Assembly: GCF_900108955.1 (NCBI RefSeq)
Contig: NZ_FNYA01000002.1
Location: 372,001-436,000 of the forward strand
Direction: 5' to 3'
Source: Flavobacterium terrigena
GTDB taxonomy: Bacteria > Bacteroidota > Bacteroidia > Flavobacteriales > Flavobacteriaceae
Length of the DNA: 64,000 nt
Positions 54,585 to 62,909 of the stretch are shown piece after piece (position 1 is the stretch's first letter; every line of letters starts with the position of its first letter). A program made the translations under genes and the position numbers. The notes under the pieces are model-generated. The model was given only the letters and a program-made list of their open reading frames with translations. It was not told the origin of the DNA and searched no databases.

Positions 54585-54637
54585 TATTGATTTACGATTT
54601 AAGAAATACGATTTAAGATTTCGAAATTCATAATACT

Positions 54638-54677
54638 AAAAATCCCAAGTTCATTAAATTGAATTTGGGATTTTTTT
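54638..54677 (+). terminator. Terminator of gcvP
   Basis: Arms AAAAATCCCAA and TTGGGATTTTT with a T-run, about 50 bases after the gcvP stop. Confidence 0.85.
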
Positions 54678-54747
54678 ATGAAACATGATAAATATCAATT
54701 TCTTCCAAAAGTATTGTTGTAAATTTGAATATTGAAAAATCAATACA

Positions 54748-55119
54748 ATGAGAGATATAGAAACTCGAGAGGATATACTTTTAATCATTAGAAACTTTTA
54801 CGATAGATTACTAAAAGATCAATCTATCAATTTCTTCTTTACACAAGCCACTCACGTCGACCAACATTTAGAAGAACACTTTGAAACTTTAGCCACATTT
54901 TGGGAACAAGGATTGTTTTTAAAAGGTGGATATAGTAACAACATGTTTCAAATTCATAAAAACATTCACGACAGACATCCTTTTACTCACGAACATTTTG
55001 AAATTTGGTTAGATCACCTTTACACTTCTATCACAGAAAATTTCGATGGTAATAAAGCGGATCAAATGAAAACTATGGCATTAAACATGGCAACTGTTAT
55101 GCAAATAAAGTTTACATAA
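54748..55119 (+). CDS. Group III truncated haemoglobin
   Basis: 123 residues, the typical length. 'LLIIRNFYDRLLKDQSINFFF' (helices B-C), 'HFETLATFWEQGLF' and 'HKNIHDRHPFTHEHFEIWLDHL' contain the residues around haem seen in group III (trHbP) proteins, with the histidine-rich stretch giving the proximal ligand. The family binds oxygen or nitric oxide; the job here is unknown. Soluble, cytoplasmic; small monocistronic gene between gcvP and the synthase gene. Confidence 0.88.
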   Translation: MRDIETREDILLIIRNFYDRLLKDQSINFFFTQATHVDQHLEEHFETLATFWEQGLFLKGGYSNNMFQIHKNIHDRHPFTHEHFEIWLDHLYTSITENFDGNKADQMKTMALNMATVMQIKFT

Positions 55120-55238
55120 ATTTGGATATCAATAAAAAAATAGAGAAATATTAACAATTCCGTAATAATTTTTTAATTTACAACATGTTAAACCATTTAT
55201 GTTTATCATTTTAGTATTTTAGATTAAAATTTCCCGAA

Positions 55239-56297
55239 ATGAATATTAAAATTACTGGCTCAGGAAGCTATATACCTACAGAAAAAGTTACCAATTTAGA
55301 TTTCGCAAAGCATTCTTTTTTAAACGAAGACGGATCTCTTTTCCCATATTCAAACGAAGTGGTTGCAGAAAAATTCTTAGAAATTACTGGAATTCAAGAA
55401 CGCAGATATGTTAGCGACAATTTACTAACTTCAGATATTGCCTTAATTGCCGCTCAACGCGCTATTGAAGATGCAAAAGTTGATCCTGAAACTTTAGATT
55501 ATATTATTTTCGCACATAATTTCGGAAATGTTAAACACGGCGCAATTCAAGCGGATGCGGTGCCAACTTTGGCTTCTCGTGTCAAACAAAAATTACGTAT
55601 AAAAAACCCATACTGTGTGGCTTATGATATGCTTTTCGGTTGTCCAGGTTGGGTGGAAGGTGTCATTCAAGCACAAGCCTACATAAAAGCAGGAATGGCA
55701 AAAAAATGCTTGGTCATTGGTGCTGAAACCTTGTCTAGAGTTGTTGATATTCACGACAGAGATTCGATGATTTATTCTGACGGAGCAGGCGCAACAGTAA
55801 TTGAAGCTACCGAAGAAGAAGGTGGAATAATTAGTCATGCTTCTGCGACTTACGCAACTGACGAAGCCGACTATTTATATTTCGGAAATTCCTTTAATAA
55901 AGATTTAGATGAAGATGTGAGATACATCAAAATGCACGGTCGAAAAATTTACGAATTCGCACTAAACAATGTTCCAAATGCTATGAAATTATGTTTAGAA
56001 AAAAGCGGTTACAAAATTACAGATATTAAAAAAGTATTAATTCATCAGGCAAATGAAAAAATGGATGAAGCTATTATTCATCGTTTCTTCAAATTATACA
56101 ACCAAACTCCTCCAGAAGGTGTGATGCCAATGAGTATTCACAAATTAGGAAATTCAAGCGTGGCGACTGTTCCAACTTTATATGATTTAATCATAAATGG
56201 AAAAATAGAAAATCAAGAATTAAACAAAGGCGATGTTATCATTTTTGCTTCTGTTGGAGCTGGAATGAATATTAATGCGATTGTTTATAAGGTTTAA
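55239..56297 (+). CDS. 3-oxoacyl-ACP synthase III family protein (FabH-like)
   Basis: 352 residues. The catalytic triad is in place: Cys135 in 'LFGCPGWVEG', His269 in 'LIHQANEKMD' and Asn305 in 'LGNSSVATVP'. Thiolase fold. 'TGIQERRYV' near the N-terminus is typical. It condenses an acyl-CoA with malonyl-ACP or a related acyl substrate. The sequence differs from housekeeping FabH, and the following methyltransferase and glycosyltransferase genes suggest lipid or glycolipid work, which is only inferred. Confidence 0.88.
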   Translation: MNIKITGSGSYIPTEKVTNLDFAKHSFLNEDGSLFPYSNEVVAEKFLEITGIQERRYVSDNLLTSDIALIAAQRAIEDAKVDPETLDYIIFAHNFGNVKHGAIQADAVPTLASRVKQKLRIKNPYCVAYDMLFGCPGWVEGVIQAQAYIKAGMAKKCLVIGAETLSRVVDIHDRDSMIYSDGAGATVIEATEEEGGIISHASATYATDEADYLYFGNSFNKDLDEDVRYIKMHGRKIYEFALNNVPNAMKLCLEKSGYKITDIKKVLIHQANEKMDEAIIHRFFKLYNQTPPEGVMPMSIHKLGNSSVATVPTLYDLIINGKIENQELNKGDVIIFASVGAGMNINAIVYKV

Positions 56298-56315
56298 TTA
56301 TTTTTGTTTAAAGTT

Positions 56316-56392
56316 TCAGGTTCGAAGTTTCAGGTTTATTTACTATTTTTACACTTTTGTTTTAAACTTGAAACATTAAACTTGAAACAATA
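56316..56392. repeat. GTTTCAGG / AAACTTGAAAC intergenic repeat
   Basis: Two GTTTCAGGTT-like units face two AAACTTGAAAC units around an AT-rich centre, between the synthase and methyltransferase genes. Related to 18976-19018. Confidence 0.45.
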
Positions 56393-56397
56393 TTAAA

Positions 56398-56928
56398 ATG
56401 TACGAAAAAACATATCCAAGCAAGCGCTTCAATATCACTTTAGAATTTCTAAAAAAACATATTTCCACTTCAGAAACCATTTTCGATTTAGGTGTTCCTA
56501 ATCCGTTTTCGAAAATTATGGTAGAAAACAACTATAAAGTTATTAATACGAAAGGGGAAGATTTAGATGCAAATCAAAACGCTTTACGTGAAGAAAATTA
56601 CGATGTTTTTACTGGTTTTGAAATTTTCGAACACTTATTAAATCCGTATACTGTTTTAGAAAACGTAAAATGTGATAAAGTTTTAATTTCTATTCCATTA
56701 CGTTTATGGTTTTCATCGGCATATAGAAGTAAAACCGACAAATGGGACAGACATTATCATGAATTTGAAGATTGGCAATTGGATTGGTTGTTAGAAAAAA
56801 CAGGATTCAAAATTATGGATCGCGTTAAATTTACACATCCGGTTAAAAAAATTGGTTTCCGTCCGCTTTTGAGATGGTTTACACCGAGATATTATTTGGT
56901 TTACGCTGAAAGAGTGACTAACAAATAG
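56398..56928 (+). CDS. Small SAM-dependent methyltransferase
   Basis: 176 residues. Short class I methyltransferase: 'ETIFDLGVPNPFSKIMVENNYKV' as motif I, an acidic 'GEDLDAN', 'YDVFTGFEIFEHLLNP' (motif II/III region) and 'LISIPLRLWFS'. It is shorter than usual but keeps the core. Substrate unknown. 11 bases upstream of the glycosyltransferase gene, so the two are co-transcribed. Confidence 0.78.
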   Translation: MYEKTYPSKRFNITLEFLKKHISTSETIFDLGVPNPFSKIMVENNYKVINTKGEDLDANQNALREENYDVFTGFEIFEHLLNPYTVLENVKCDKVLISIPLRLWFSSAYRSKTDKWDRHYHEFEDWQLDWLLEKTGFKIMDRVKFTHPVKKIGFRPLLRWFTPRYYLVYAERVTNK

Positions 56929-56939
56929 TAATCAGTCTG

Positions 56940-57788
56940 ATGAAATATTACATTATCATTCCCGCCTATAACGAAGAAGCTTTTATGGCTTTAACCTTAC
57001 AATCTTTGGTAGAACAAACTGTTTTGCCATCGAAAATTATTGTGGTGAATGATAGTTCTACGGATAGCACAGCTGAAATTGTGACTTCTTTTTCAGAAAA
57101 ATATCCATTTATTACTTTGGTAAATAAAAAATCTGATGCAATTCATCTTCCAGGAAGTAAGGTAATTCAAGCTTTTCACGAAGGCGAAAAACATATTGAT
57201 GACAATTACGACATTATCGTAAAAGTCGATGCTGATTTAATTTTTCCTAACAATTATTTCGAAACGATTATAAAGCATTTCCAATCTGATGCAAAAATCG
57301 GAATGGCTGGTGGATTTTGTTATATCGAAAAAAATGGCGATTGGATTTTAGAAAACTTAACCGACAAAGACCATATTCGTGGCGCTTTAAAAGCCTACAG
57401 AAAAGAAACGTATAAACAAATTGGTGGTTTAAAACCTGCTATGGGTTGGGACACGGTTGACGAATTATTATGTAAATTCTATAATTGGAAAGTGGTTACT
57501 GATGAAAGTTTACACGTAAAACACCTAAAACCAACTGGAGCAAGTTATAACAAAGCAGCACGCTACAAACAGGGTGAAGCTTTTTATAGTTTAGGTTACG
57601 GATTTTTCATTACTGCAATTGCTTCTTTAAAATTAGCTAGTAGAAAAGGAAAACCTTTCTTGTTTATCGATTACATCATGGGTTTTTGGAAAGCCAAAAC
57701 TTCTGGAAAACAATTATTTGTCACACCTGAACAAGCCAAATGGATACGAAACTACCGTTGGAAAAAAATGAAAGAAAAGTTGTTTTAA
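56940..57788 (+). CDS. Family 2 glycosyltransferase
   Basis: 282 residues, GT-A fold: start 'YYIIIPAYNEEAFMALTLQSL', 'IIVVNDSSTDSTAEIV', the DxD motif in 'VKVDADLIFP', and 'AMGWDTVDELLCKFYNWKV' as acceptor region. No membrane helix, so it acts at the cytoplasmic face. Donor and acceptor are unknown; likely cell-surface glycan or lipid. Same strand as the methyltransferase and the lipid transporter genes. Confidence 0.88.
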   Translation: MKYYIIIPAYNEEAFMALTLQSLVEQTVLPSKIIVVNDSSTDSTAEIVTSFSEKYPFITLVNKKSDAIHLPGSKVIQAFHEGEKHIDDNYDIIVKVDADLIFPNNYFETIIKHFQSDAKIGMAGGFCYIEKNGDWILENLTDKDHIRGALKAYRKETYKQIGGLKPAMGWDTVDELLCKFYNWKVVTDESLHVKHLKPTGASYNKAARYKQGEAFYSLGYGFFITAIASLKLASRKGKPFLFIDYIMGFWKAKTSGKQLFVTPEQAKWIRNYRWKKMKEKLF

Positions 57789-57862
57789 ACTTTTAAGGTA
57801 AAATTCAAACAAAAAATAGTATTTTTACTGCATACTATAATCTGAAAACTGAACACAAACAA

Positions 57863-58609
57863 ATGATGTTGATTAGATATTTATCGCAAATTGGTCGCTA
57901 TTTCATTATGCTGAAAGACGTTTTCAATCGTCCCGTGAAATGGAGCGTGATGAAACAACTTATCTTTAAAGAAATTGATGATTTAATTATTGATTCATTA
58001 GGAATTGTGTGTTTCATTTCGTTTTTCGTTGGTGGAGTTGTAGCTATTCAAACCGCATTGAATTTAACCAATCCTTTAATCCCAAAATATTTAATCGGTT
58101 TTGCTACGCGTCAATCGATAGTTTTAGAATTCGCTCCGACATTTATTTCTATCATTATGGCAGGAAAAATGGGTTCGTTTATTACATCAAGTATTGGTTC
58201 TATGCGTGTTACCGAGCAAATTGAAGCGTTAGAAGTAATGGGTGTAAATGCTTTAAATTATTTAGTTTTCCCTAAAATGGTTGCCGCAACGCTTTATCCG
58301 TTTGTGATTGGAATTGCCATGTTTTTAGGAATATTTGGTGGTTATTTAGCGGGTGTTTATGGCGGTTTTACTACAAGTCAAGAATTTATTACAGGTTTGC
58401 AAAATGAATTCATTCCTTTTCATATTGCCTATGCTTTCATAAAAACATTAGTATTTGCCTTTTTATTAGCAACAATTCCTTCTTTTCACGGTTTCTTTAT
58501 GAAAGGTGGCGCTTTGGAAGTTGGTAAAGCCAGTACAGTTGCCTTTGTTTGGACATCTGTAGTGATTATTTTGATGAATTATATTTTAACCCAATTACTT
58601 TTAAGCTAA
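57863..58609 (+). CDS. MlaE-type ABC transporter permease
   Basis: 248 residues, five to six membrane helices, with the MlaE signature 'GSMRVTEQIEALEVMGVNALNYLVFPK' (split: 'SMRVTEQIEALEVMG', 'LVFPKMVA'). Permeases of this family move phospholipids between inner membrane and periplasm. The TAA stop shares its last base with the next start (TAATG), so it is translationally coupled to the ATPase gene. No MlaD-type substrate-binding gene is adjacent in the window. Confidence 0.92.
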   Translation: MMLIRYLSQIGRYFIMLKDVFNRPVKWSVMKQLIFKEIDDLIIDSLGIVCFISFFVGGVVAIQTALNLTNPLIPKYLIGFATRQSIVLEFAPTFISIIMAGKMGSFITSSIGSMRVTEQIEALEVMGVNALNYLVFPKMVAATLYPFVIGIAMFLGIFGGYLAGVYGGFTTSQEFITGLQNEFIPFHIAYAFIKTLVFAFLLATIPSFHGFFMKGGALEVGKASTVAFVWTSVVIILMNYILTQLLLS

Positions 58610-59376
58610 TGATTGAAGTACACGACATTAAAAAAAGCTTTGGAGACCAAATGGTTTTAAAAGGTATTTCTACAAGTTTTGAAGCTGGTAAAACTAGCTT
58701 AGTAATTGGTCAAAGTGGCTCTGGAAAAACGGTTTTCATCAAATCATTACTTGGTGTTCATCATATCGATAGCGGACATATTTCTTTTGACGGCAGAATT
58801 TATGAAGAAATGAACAAAGATGAAAAACGTGATATCCGTACAGAAATTGGTATGGTTTTTCAAGGAAGTGCTTTGTTTGATAGCATGACTGTGGAAGAAA
58901 ATATCGGTTTTCCATTGAAAATGTTTACCAATAAAACCCCAGCAGAAGTTAAAGAACGTGTAAATTTTGTAATTGACAGAGTTAATCTAATTAACGCTAA
59001 TCATAAAAAACCATCTGAAATTTCGGGCGGAATGCAAAAACGTGTAGCGATTGCCAGAGCAATTGTAAACAATCCAAAATATTTATTCTGCGATGAACCG
59101 AATTCTGGTTTAGACCCGAAAACAGCTATTGTTATTGATAATTTAATTCAGGAAATCACTAAAGAATACAATATTACAACCGTAATTAACACCCACGATA
59201 TGAACTCGGTAATGGAAATTGGCGAGAAAATTGTTTTTTTAAAAAACGGTTTATTAGAATGGGAAGGTACAAATAAAGAAATTTTCAAAACGGATAATGA
59301 AGCCGTTACTGACTTTGTTTATTCAAGTGAATTATTCAAACGTGTACGAAAAATGTATTTAGAAGATGATATTTAA
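58609..59376 (+). CDS. MlaF-type ABC transporter ATP-binding protein
   Basis: 255 residues from the ATG at 58609 ('MIEVHDIKKSFGDQ'); a longer frame from 58549 only reads through the permease end. Walker A 'GQSGSGKTVF', signature 'ISGGMQKRVAIARAI', Walker B 'YLFCDEPNSGLDP', H-loop 'INTHDMNS'. It energises the MlaE-type permease. Converges on the large T9SS gene with only 6 bases between stops, and no terminator was seen. Confidence 0.93.
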   Translation: MIEVHDIKKSFGDQMVLKGISTSFEAGKTSLVIGQSGSGKTVFIKSLLGVHHIDSGHISFDGRIYEEMNKDEKRDIRTEIGMVFQGSALFDSMTVEENIGFPLKMFTNKTPAEVKERVNFVIDRVNLINANHKKPSEISGGMQKRVAIARAIVNNPKYLFCDEPNSGLDPKTAIVIDNLIQEITKEYNITTVINTHDMNSVMEIGEKIVFLKNGLLEWEGTNKEIFKTDNEAVTDFVYSSELFKRVRKMYLEDDI

Positions 59377-59382
59377 AATCGC

Positions 59383-62300
59383 TTATCTTGTTACATAAAC
59401 CCAACCCGTTTTTGATTCTCCTGAGTCCAATGTTATAGCGTAAAAATAAGTAGCATCTGGCAAAATATTACCATTATCAGCCTGACCATACCATTCTTTA
59501 GCATAACCATTATCTTTTGAATACACTATTTTACCATATCTGTTGTAAATTTTAATCGCATTTACATCAAATCCTGACAAATCGAAATACTCATTTAATC
59601 CATCACCATTTGGAGAAATTCCTTTTGGAATTTCACAAGCCATAGTTGCAACTGTAATATCCTCTGAAATATCACAACTATTTTTATCAATAGTTAGCAA
59701 ATAATTACCTTCATCTTCTATTTGAACTGGATTTAATGAACTCGTAAAACCATTTGGTCCTGTCCAATTAAAATTGATACTTGAATCAAAAGTTCCAGTT
59801 AAAGGAATTGCAGCTAATGTTTTTATATTGTTTTCACAGGTTTCGCTAATATAAAATTCAGGTAAGCTTGTAACTTCAATGACAAAACTAAACGGATCTG
59901 AAAAACAACCATTATTACCTACTACTAAGCTATATTGTCCATTTGAAATACTTTGAATAACATTAAACTGTAAAAAACTATTGGTTGATGAAAAACTATT
60001 TGGACCTGTCCATTGGTAAGAATAATTCAAATTATTCAATCCTGGATTAACTAGTAAATCGTCACCACTACAAACTGAATAAGAAGGTAATAAAGCGCTA
60101 ATAATAGGTTTTTCATTAATATTTATCGTAATAATAGCTTCATCTGTACTATTACAAAAACCAGTAACTGTATATTTAAATTTATAAACCCCGTAACTAA
60201 CGGCAGTAACATCCCAAATTCCGTTACTTAATATTCCATTTGAAGTTGTTATTTCTTCCCAAGTTCCATTTAAATCAAATGTTCCAGATAAATGCGAATT
60301 CAAATTTATTGAACTTTGCAAACCACAAAAATTAACAGTATTATCTAATCCGGCCATTGGAGAAGCTTGTCCTGAAATAGTATAAGTCATAATGTTATTT
60401 AAACACGAAGTTGGATTTCCAATATGAGTTATTTTTAAATGATAAATTCCACTATGAGTTGAAGACAAAAATGGATTGAAAGTTAAAATATTTGTTGAAC
60501 TTAAGATAGTTGAAGGACTTCCATCTTTCCACCATTCATATTGTAAAAAAGAATAATTATCAGCTGACAAATTAGATAATTGATTTTCACATAAATTAGG
60601 CGTAATTTGAATTGGAAAACTGGTATTAATTTGAATTTGATGGTTTAAAATATTACCGCAACTATCTTCAATTTGGAAATTATAAATCGCAGGTTGCAAA
60701 TTAACAAACACATTATTTGTACCATTATTTACAAGAAATGGCTGATTATCTTTTAGAGTAATTCTATAAATTAATTGCCCAATTCCAACTGCATTTAACT
60801 GCACTACAGACACACCACTTCCGCAATTTACAACATTATGATTTAGAACTTTTGGTTGTCCTAACACTTCAAATTCTTTAATTGATTGAATACAAAAATC
60901 TAAATTTAATTTTCTGTACGATTTTATAATTCTGAATTTACCTAAAAAACTTAAATTTATATTCCATTGATTATGACTTAAAGAGTAAAAATTACTTGCG
61001 TCAATTTGATTGTTTATAATTTGAAAACCAGTAATTGGATGTTCCCAATTACCTGTTACTTCATTTAATTTTTGAAGTCCATATGCAACTTGAAATCCAT
61101 TTCCTTGATGACTAAATCTTAAATTAAAAGAACTACAAAACTGTTGAATTTCTAATGTTGTACTAGTATTAACAAAACCTACAACATTAAAAATATTGGT
61201 TTGCACATTTCCACAATCCGTTGTCATTTGAATCGTATAACTACCTTCTGGCATATTTTCTAAAGTAAAAGCCGTGGTAGTAGCATTGGTAATCGTATAT
61301 GGTAAAGGAAACGGAAAGCCACTTGGTGCATTTAAAACTTTTAAATCGGTAATTGTTACACCTGAATATGACACATAAAGCGAACCTCTACCTAATTCAC
61401 ACTCAGGATAGTACACAGTCGAAACACTAACCGATTGACCTGGTCCAACAGTGATATTTTTCACATGCAAAACACCACAAGAATCAAGTATATGAAAAAC
61501 ATAATTACCAGGTGGAAAACCAGAATGAAACCAGTTGTAACCATTCATATTAATATAAACAGATAAATCTTGTGGTAAATTACCCGAATAAGCAGGTGGT
61601 GCAGAAACTAAAGTTACGTTTTCAATGGTAACCTCGTGAATTTCATCAACTGAAAATGAAATTCCTCCACATCCATTATTTGCAGCAACAGCCAATATTG
61701 GTGTTTCAGGGTTTGATACTTGAAAATTAACAATATGTGTTTTTAAACATGCATCGGTTAATTTAATAGTAAAATTTCCTAACATTACATTTAATACTAA
61801 ATCAGGTACAGAATATGGGCCTGGAAAACCAGGATTTACTGCCGCAGGGTTATAACCTGCAGGTGCGATTAGAAATTCTACAGTATAAGGATATATTGCA
61901 TTTACTGTAGAAATATTAATTTTCGGAGAACAACCTTGTAAATTAGCTACAGAAAAACTAAAAACTATATTAATTAAGTTGTTATTTTTTGTAGTAACAT
62001 TTCCACATGCGTCAATAATTTTAACATCGTAATAATAATCACCATCATATCTTGGAACAATTTGTTCAATACCTTGATTGTTATATGACGTTAAGGTTTG
62101 CGAATAAATTATCGGAGTTGCGTTATTTGGCGGATACACTTTAAATTCAACATTCAAAGGATATGCAACTCCTCCATTGGAGTAATTTGTACTTGCTATT
62201 AAGTTAATTGTACTACAAGTTAAATCTTCCTCACTAACTCCTTGAATCGAAAAAGGTGTATAGTTTCCAGTCAATGTAAAACTATTAACAACTGCATTTC

Positions 62301-62820
62301 CACAAGTATCAAATACTCGTATAGAGTAGTTTCCAATTGGCAAATTATTAAAAACATTTGAACTTTGAACAGGCGTAGTAACAGGTCCAGTTAATAATTG
62401 ATAGCTAACTGCTGTTCCAGAAGTAACATTTGCTGTAAGAATTCCATCATTGCCACATTTAACTTTTTGATGAGAAATAGTGAATGTTAAATTTTGAATT
62501 TGATTAGAAATTGAAACATTTTGTTGTTGCGAATTAGTATCTGCTCCTAAAGATTGAGTAGCAACAACTTGATAATTCCCTGCACTCAAGCCTGTTAATG
62601 TAGAATTTGGAGTTATTGCAATTGGAGTAGTTGTATTTGGTAATAAATAAACACTATATACTATTGACGCGCCAACAGTAGTATTTGTTACTGAAAAGCT
62701 AAGAGCACCATTACCTGAACAAGTTTCATTAGTGGTTGTAACTTGTAAATTAAAATCTGGTAATTGGGAAAAACCTAATTGGAAAAACCCTAATAATATA
62801 AGTATGTAAAATTTCTTCAT
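59383..62820 (-). CDS. Large secreted protein with T9SS type B (gliding-associated) sorting domain
   Basis: 1145 residues. Signal peptide 'MKKFYILILLGFFQLGFSQ'. The body is made of repeated beta-sandwich-like, SprB/PKD-like segments, many with paired cysteines ('SCGNI', 'CGNVT'). The last 85 residues are a type B sorting domain: 'CEIPKGISPNGDGLNEYFDL', 'AIKIYNRYGKIVYS', 'WYGQADNGNILPDATYFYAI', 'KTGWVYVTR'. It should be exported by the T9SS; type B proteins often need a SprF-like partner, which is not seen next to it. An adhesin role is likely but unproven. Confidence 0.9.
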   Translation of the reverse strand: MKKFYILILLGFFQLGFSQLPDFNLQVTTTNETCSGNGALSFSVTNTTVGASIVYSVYLLPNTTTPIAITPNSTLTGLSAGNYQVVATQSLGADTNSQQQNVSISNQIQNLTFTISHQKVKCGNDGILTANVTSGTAVSYQLLTGPVTTPVQSSNVFNNLPIGNYSIRVFDTCGNAVVNSFTLTGNYTPFSIQGVSEEDLTCSTINLIASTNYSNGGVAYPLNVEFKVYPPNNATPIIYSQTLTSYNNQGIEQIVPRYDGDYYYDVKIIDACGNVTTKNNNLINIVFSFSVANLQGCSPKINISTVNAIYPYTVEFLIAPAGYNPAAVNPGFPGPYSVPDLVLNVMLGNFTIKLTDACLKTHIVNFQVSNPETPILAVAANNGCGGISFSVDEIHEVTIENVTLVSAPPAYSGNLPQDLSVYINMNGYNWFHSGFPPGNYVFHILDSCGVLHVKNITVGPGQSVSVSTVYYPECELGRGSLYVSYSGVTITDLKVLNAPSGFPFPLPYTITNATTTAFTLENMPEGSYTIQMTTDCGNVQTNIFNVVGFVNTSTTLEIQQFCSSFNLRFSHQGNGFQVAYGLQKLNEVTGNWEHPITGFQIINNQIDASNFYSLSHNQWNINLSFLGKFRIIKSYRKLNLDFCIQSIKEFEVLGQPKVLNHNVVNCGSGVSVVQLNAVGIGQLIYRITLKDNQPFLVNNGTNNVFVNLQPAIYNFQIEDSCGNILNHQIQINTSFPIQITPNLCENQLSNLSADNYSFLQYEWWKDGSPSTILSSTNILTFNPFLSSTHSGIYHLKITHIGNPTSCLNNIMTYTISGQASPMAGLDNTVNFCGLQSSINLNSHLSGTFDLNGTWEEITTSNGILSNGIWDVTAVSYGVYKFKYTVTGFCNSTDEAIITININEKPIISALLPSYSVCSGDDLLVNPGLNNLNYSYQWTGPNSFSSTNSFLQFNVIQSISNGQYSLVVGNNGCFSDPFSFVIEVTSLPEFYISETCENNIKTLAAIPLTGTFDSSINFNWTGPNGFTSSLNPVQIEDEGNYLLTIDKNSCDISEDITVATMACEIPKGISPNGDGLNEYFDLSGFDVNAIKIYNRYGKIVYSKDNGYAKEWYGQADNGNILPDATYFYAITLDSGESKTGWVYVTR

Positions 62821-62909
62821 TGTAATAATTTCTTACAAGATACTGAAATACTGAAATAGTTGCGTAAAGCTTTAACTTTTTTAACAAAAAAAAGGAGAAT
62901 AATTGTTTT

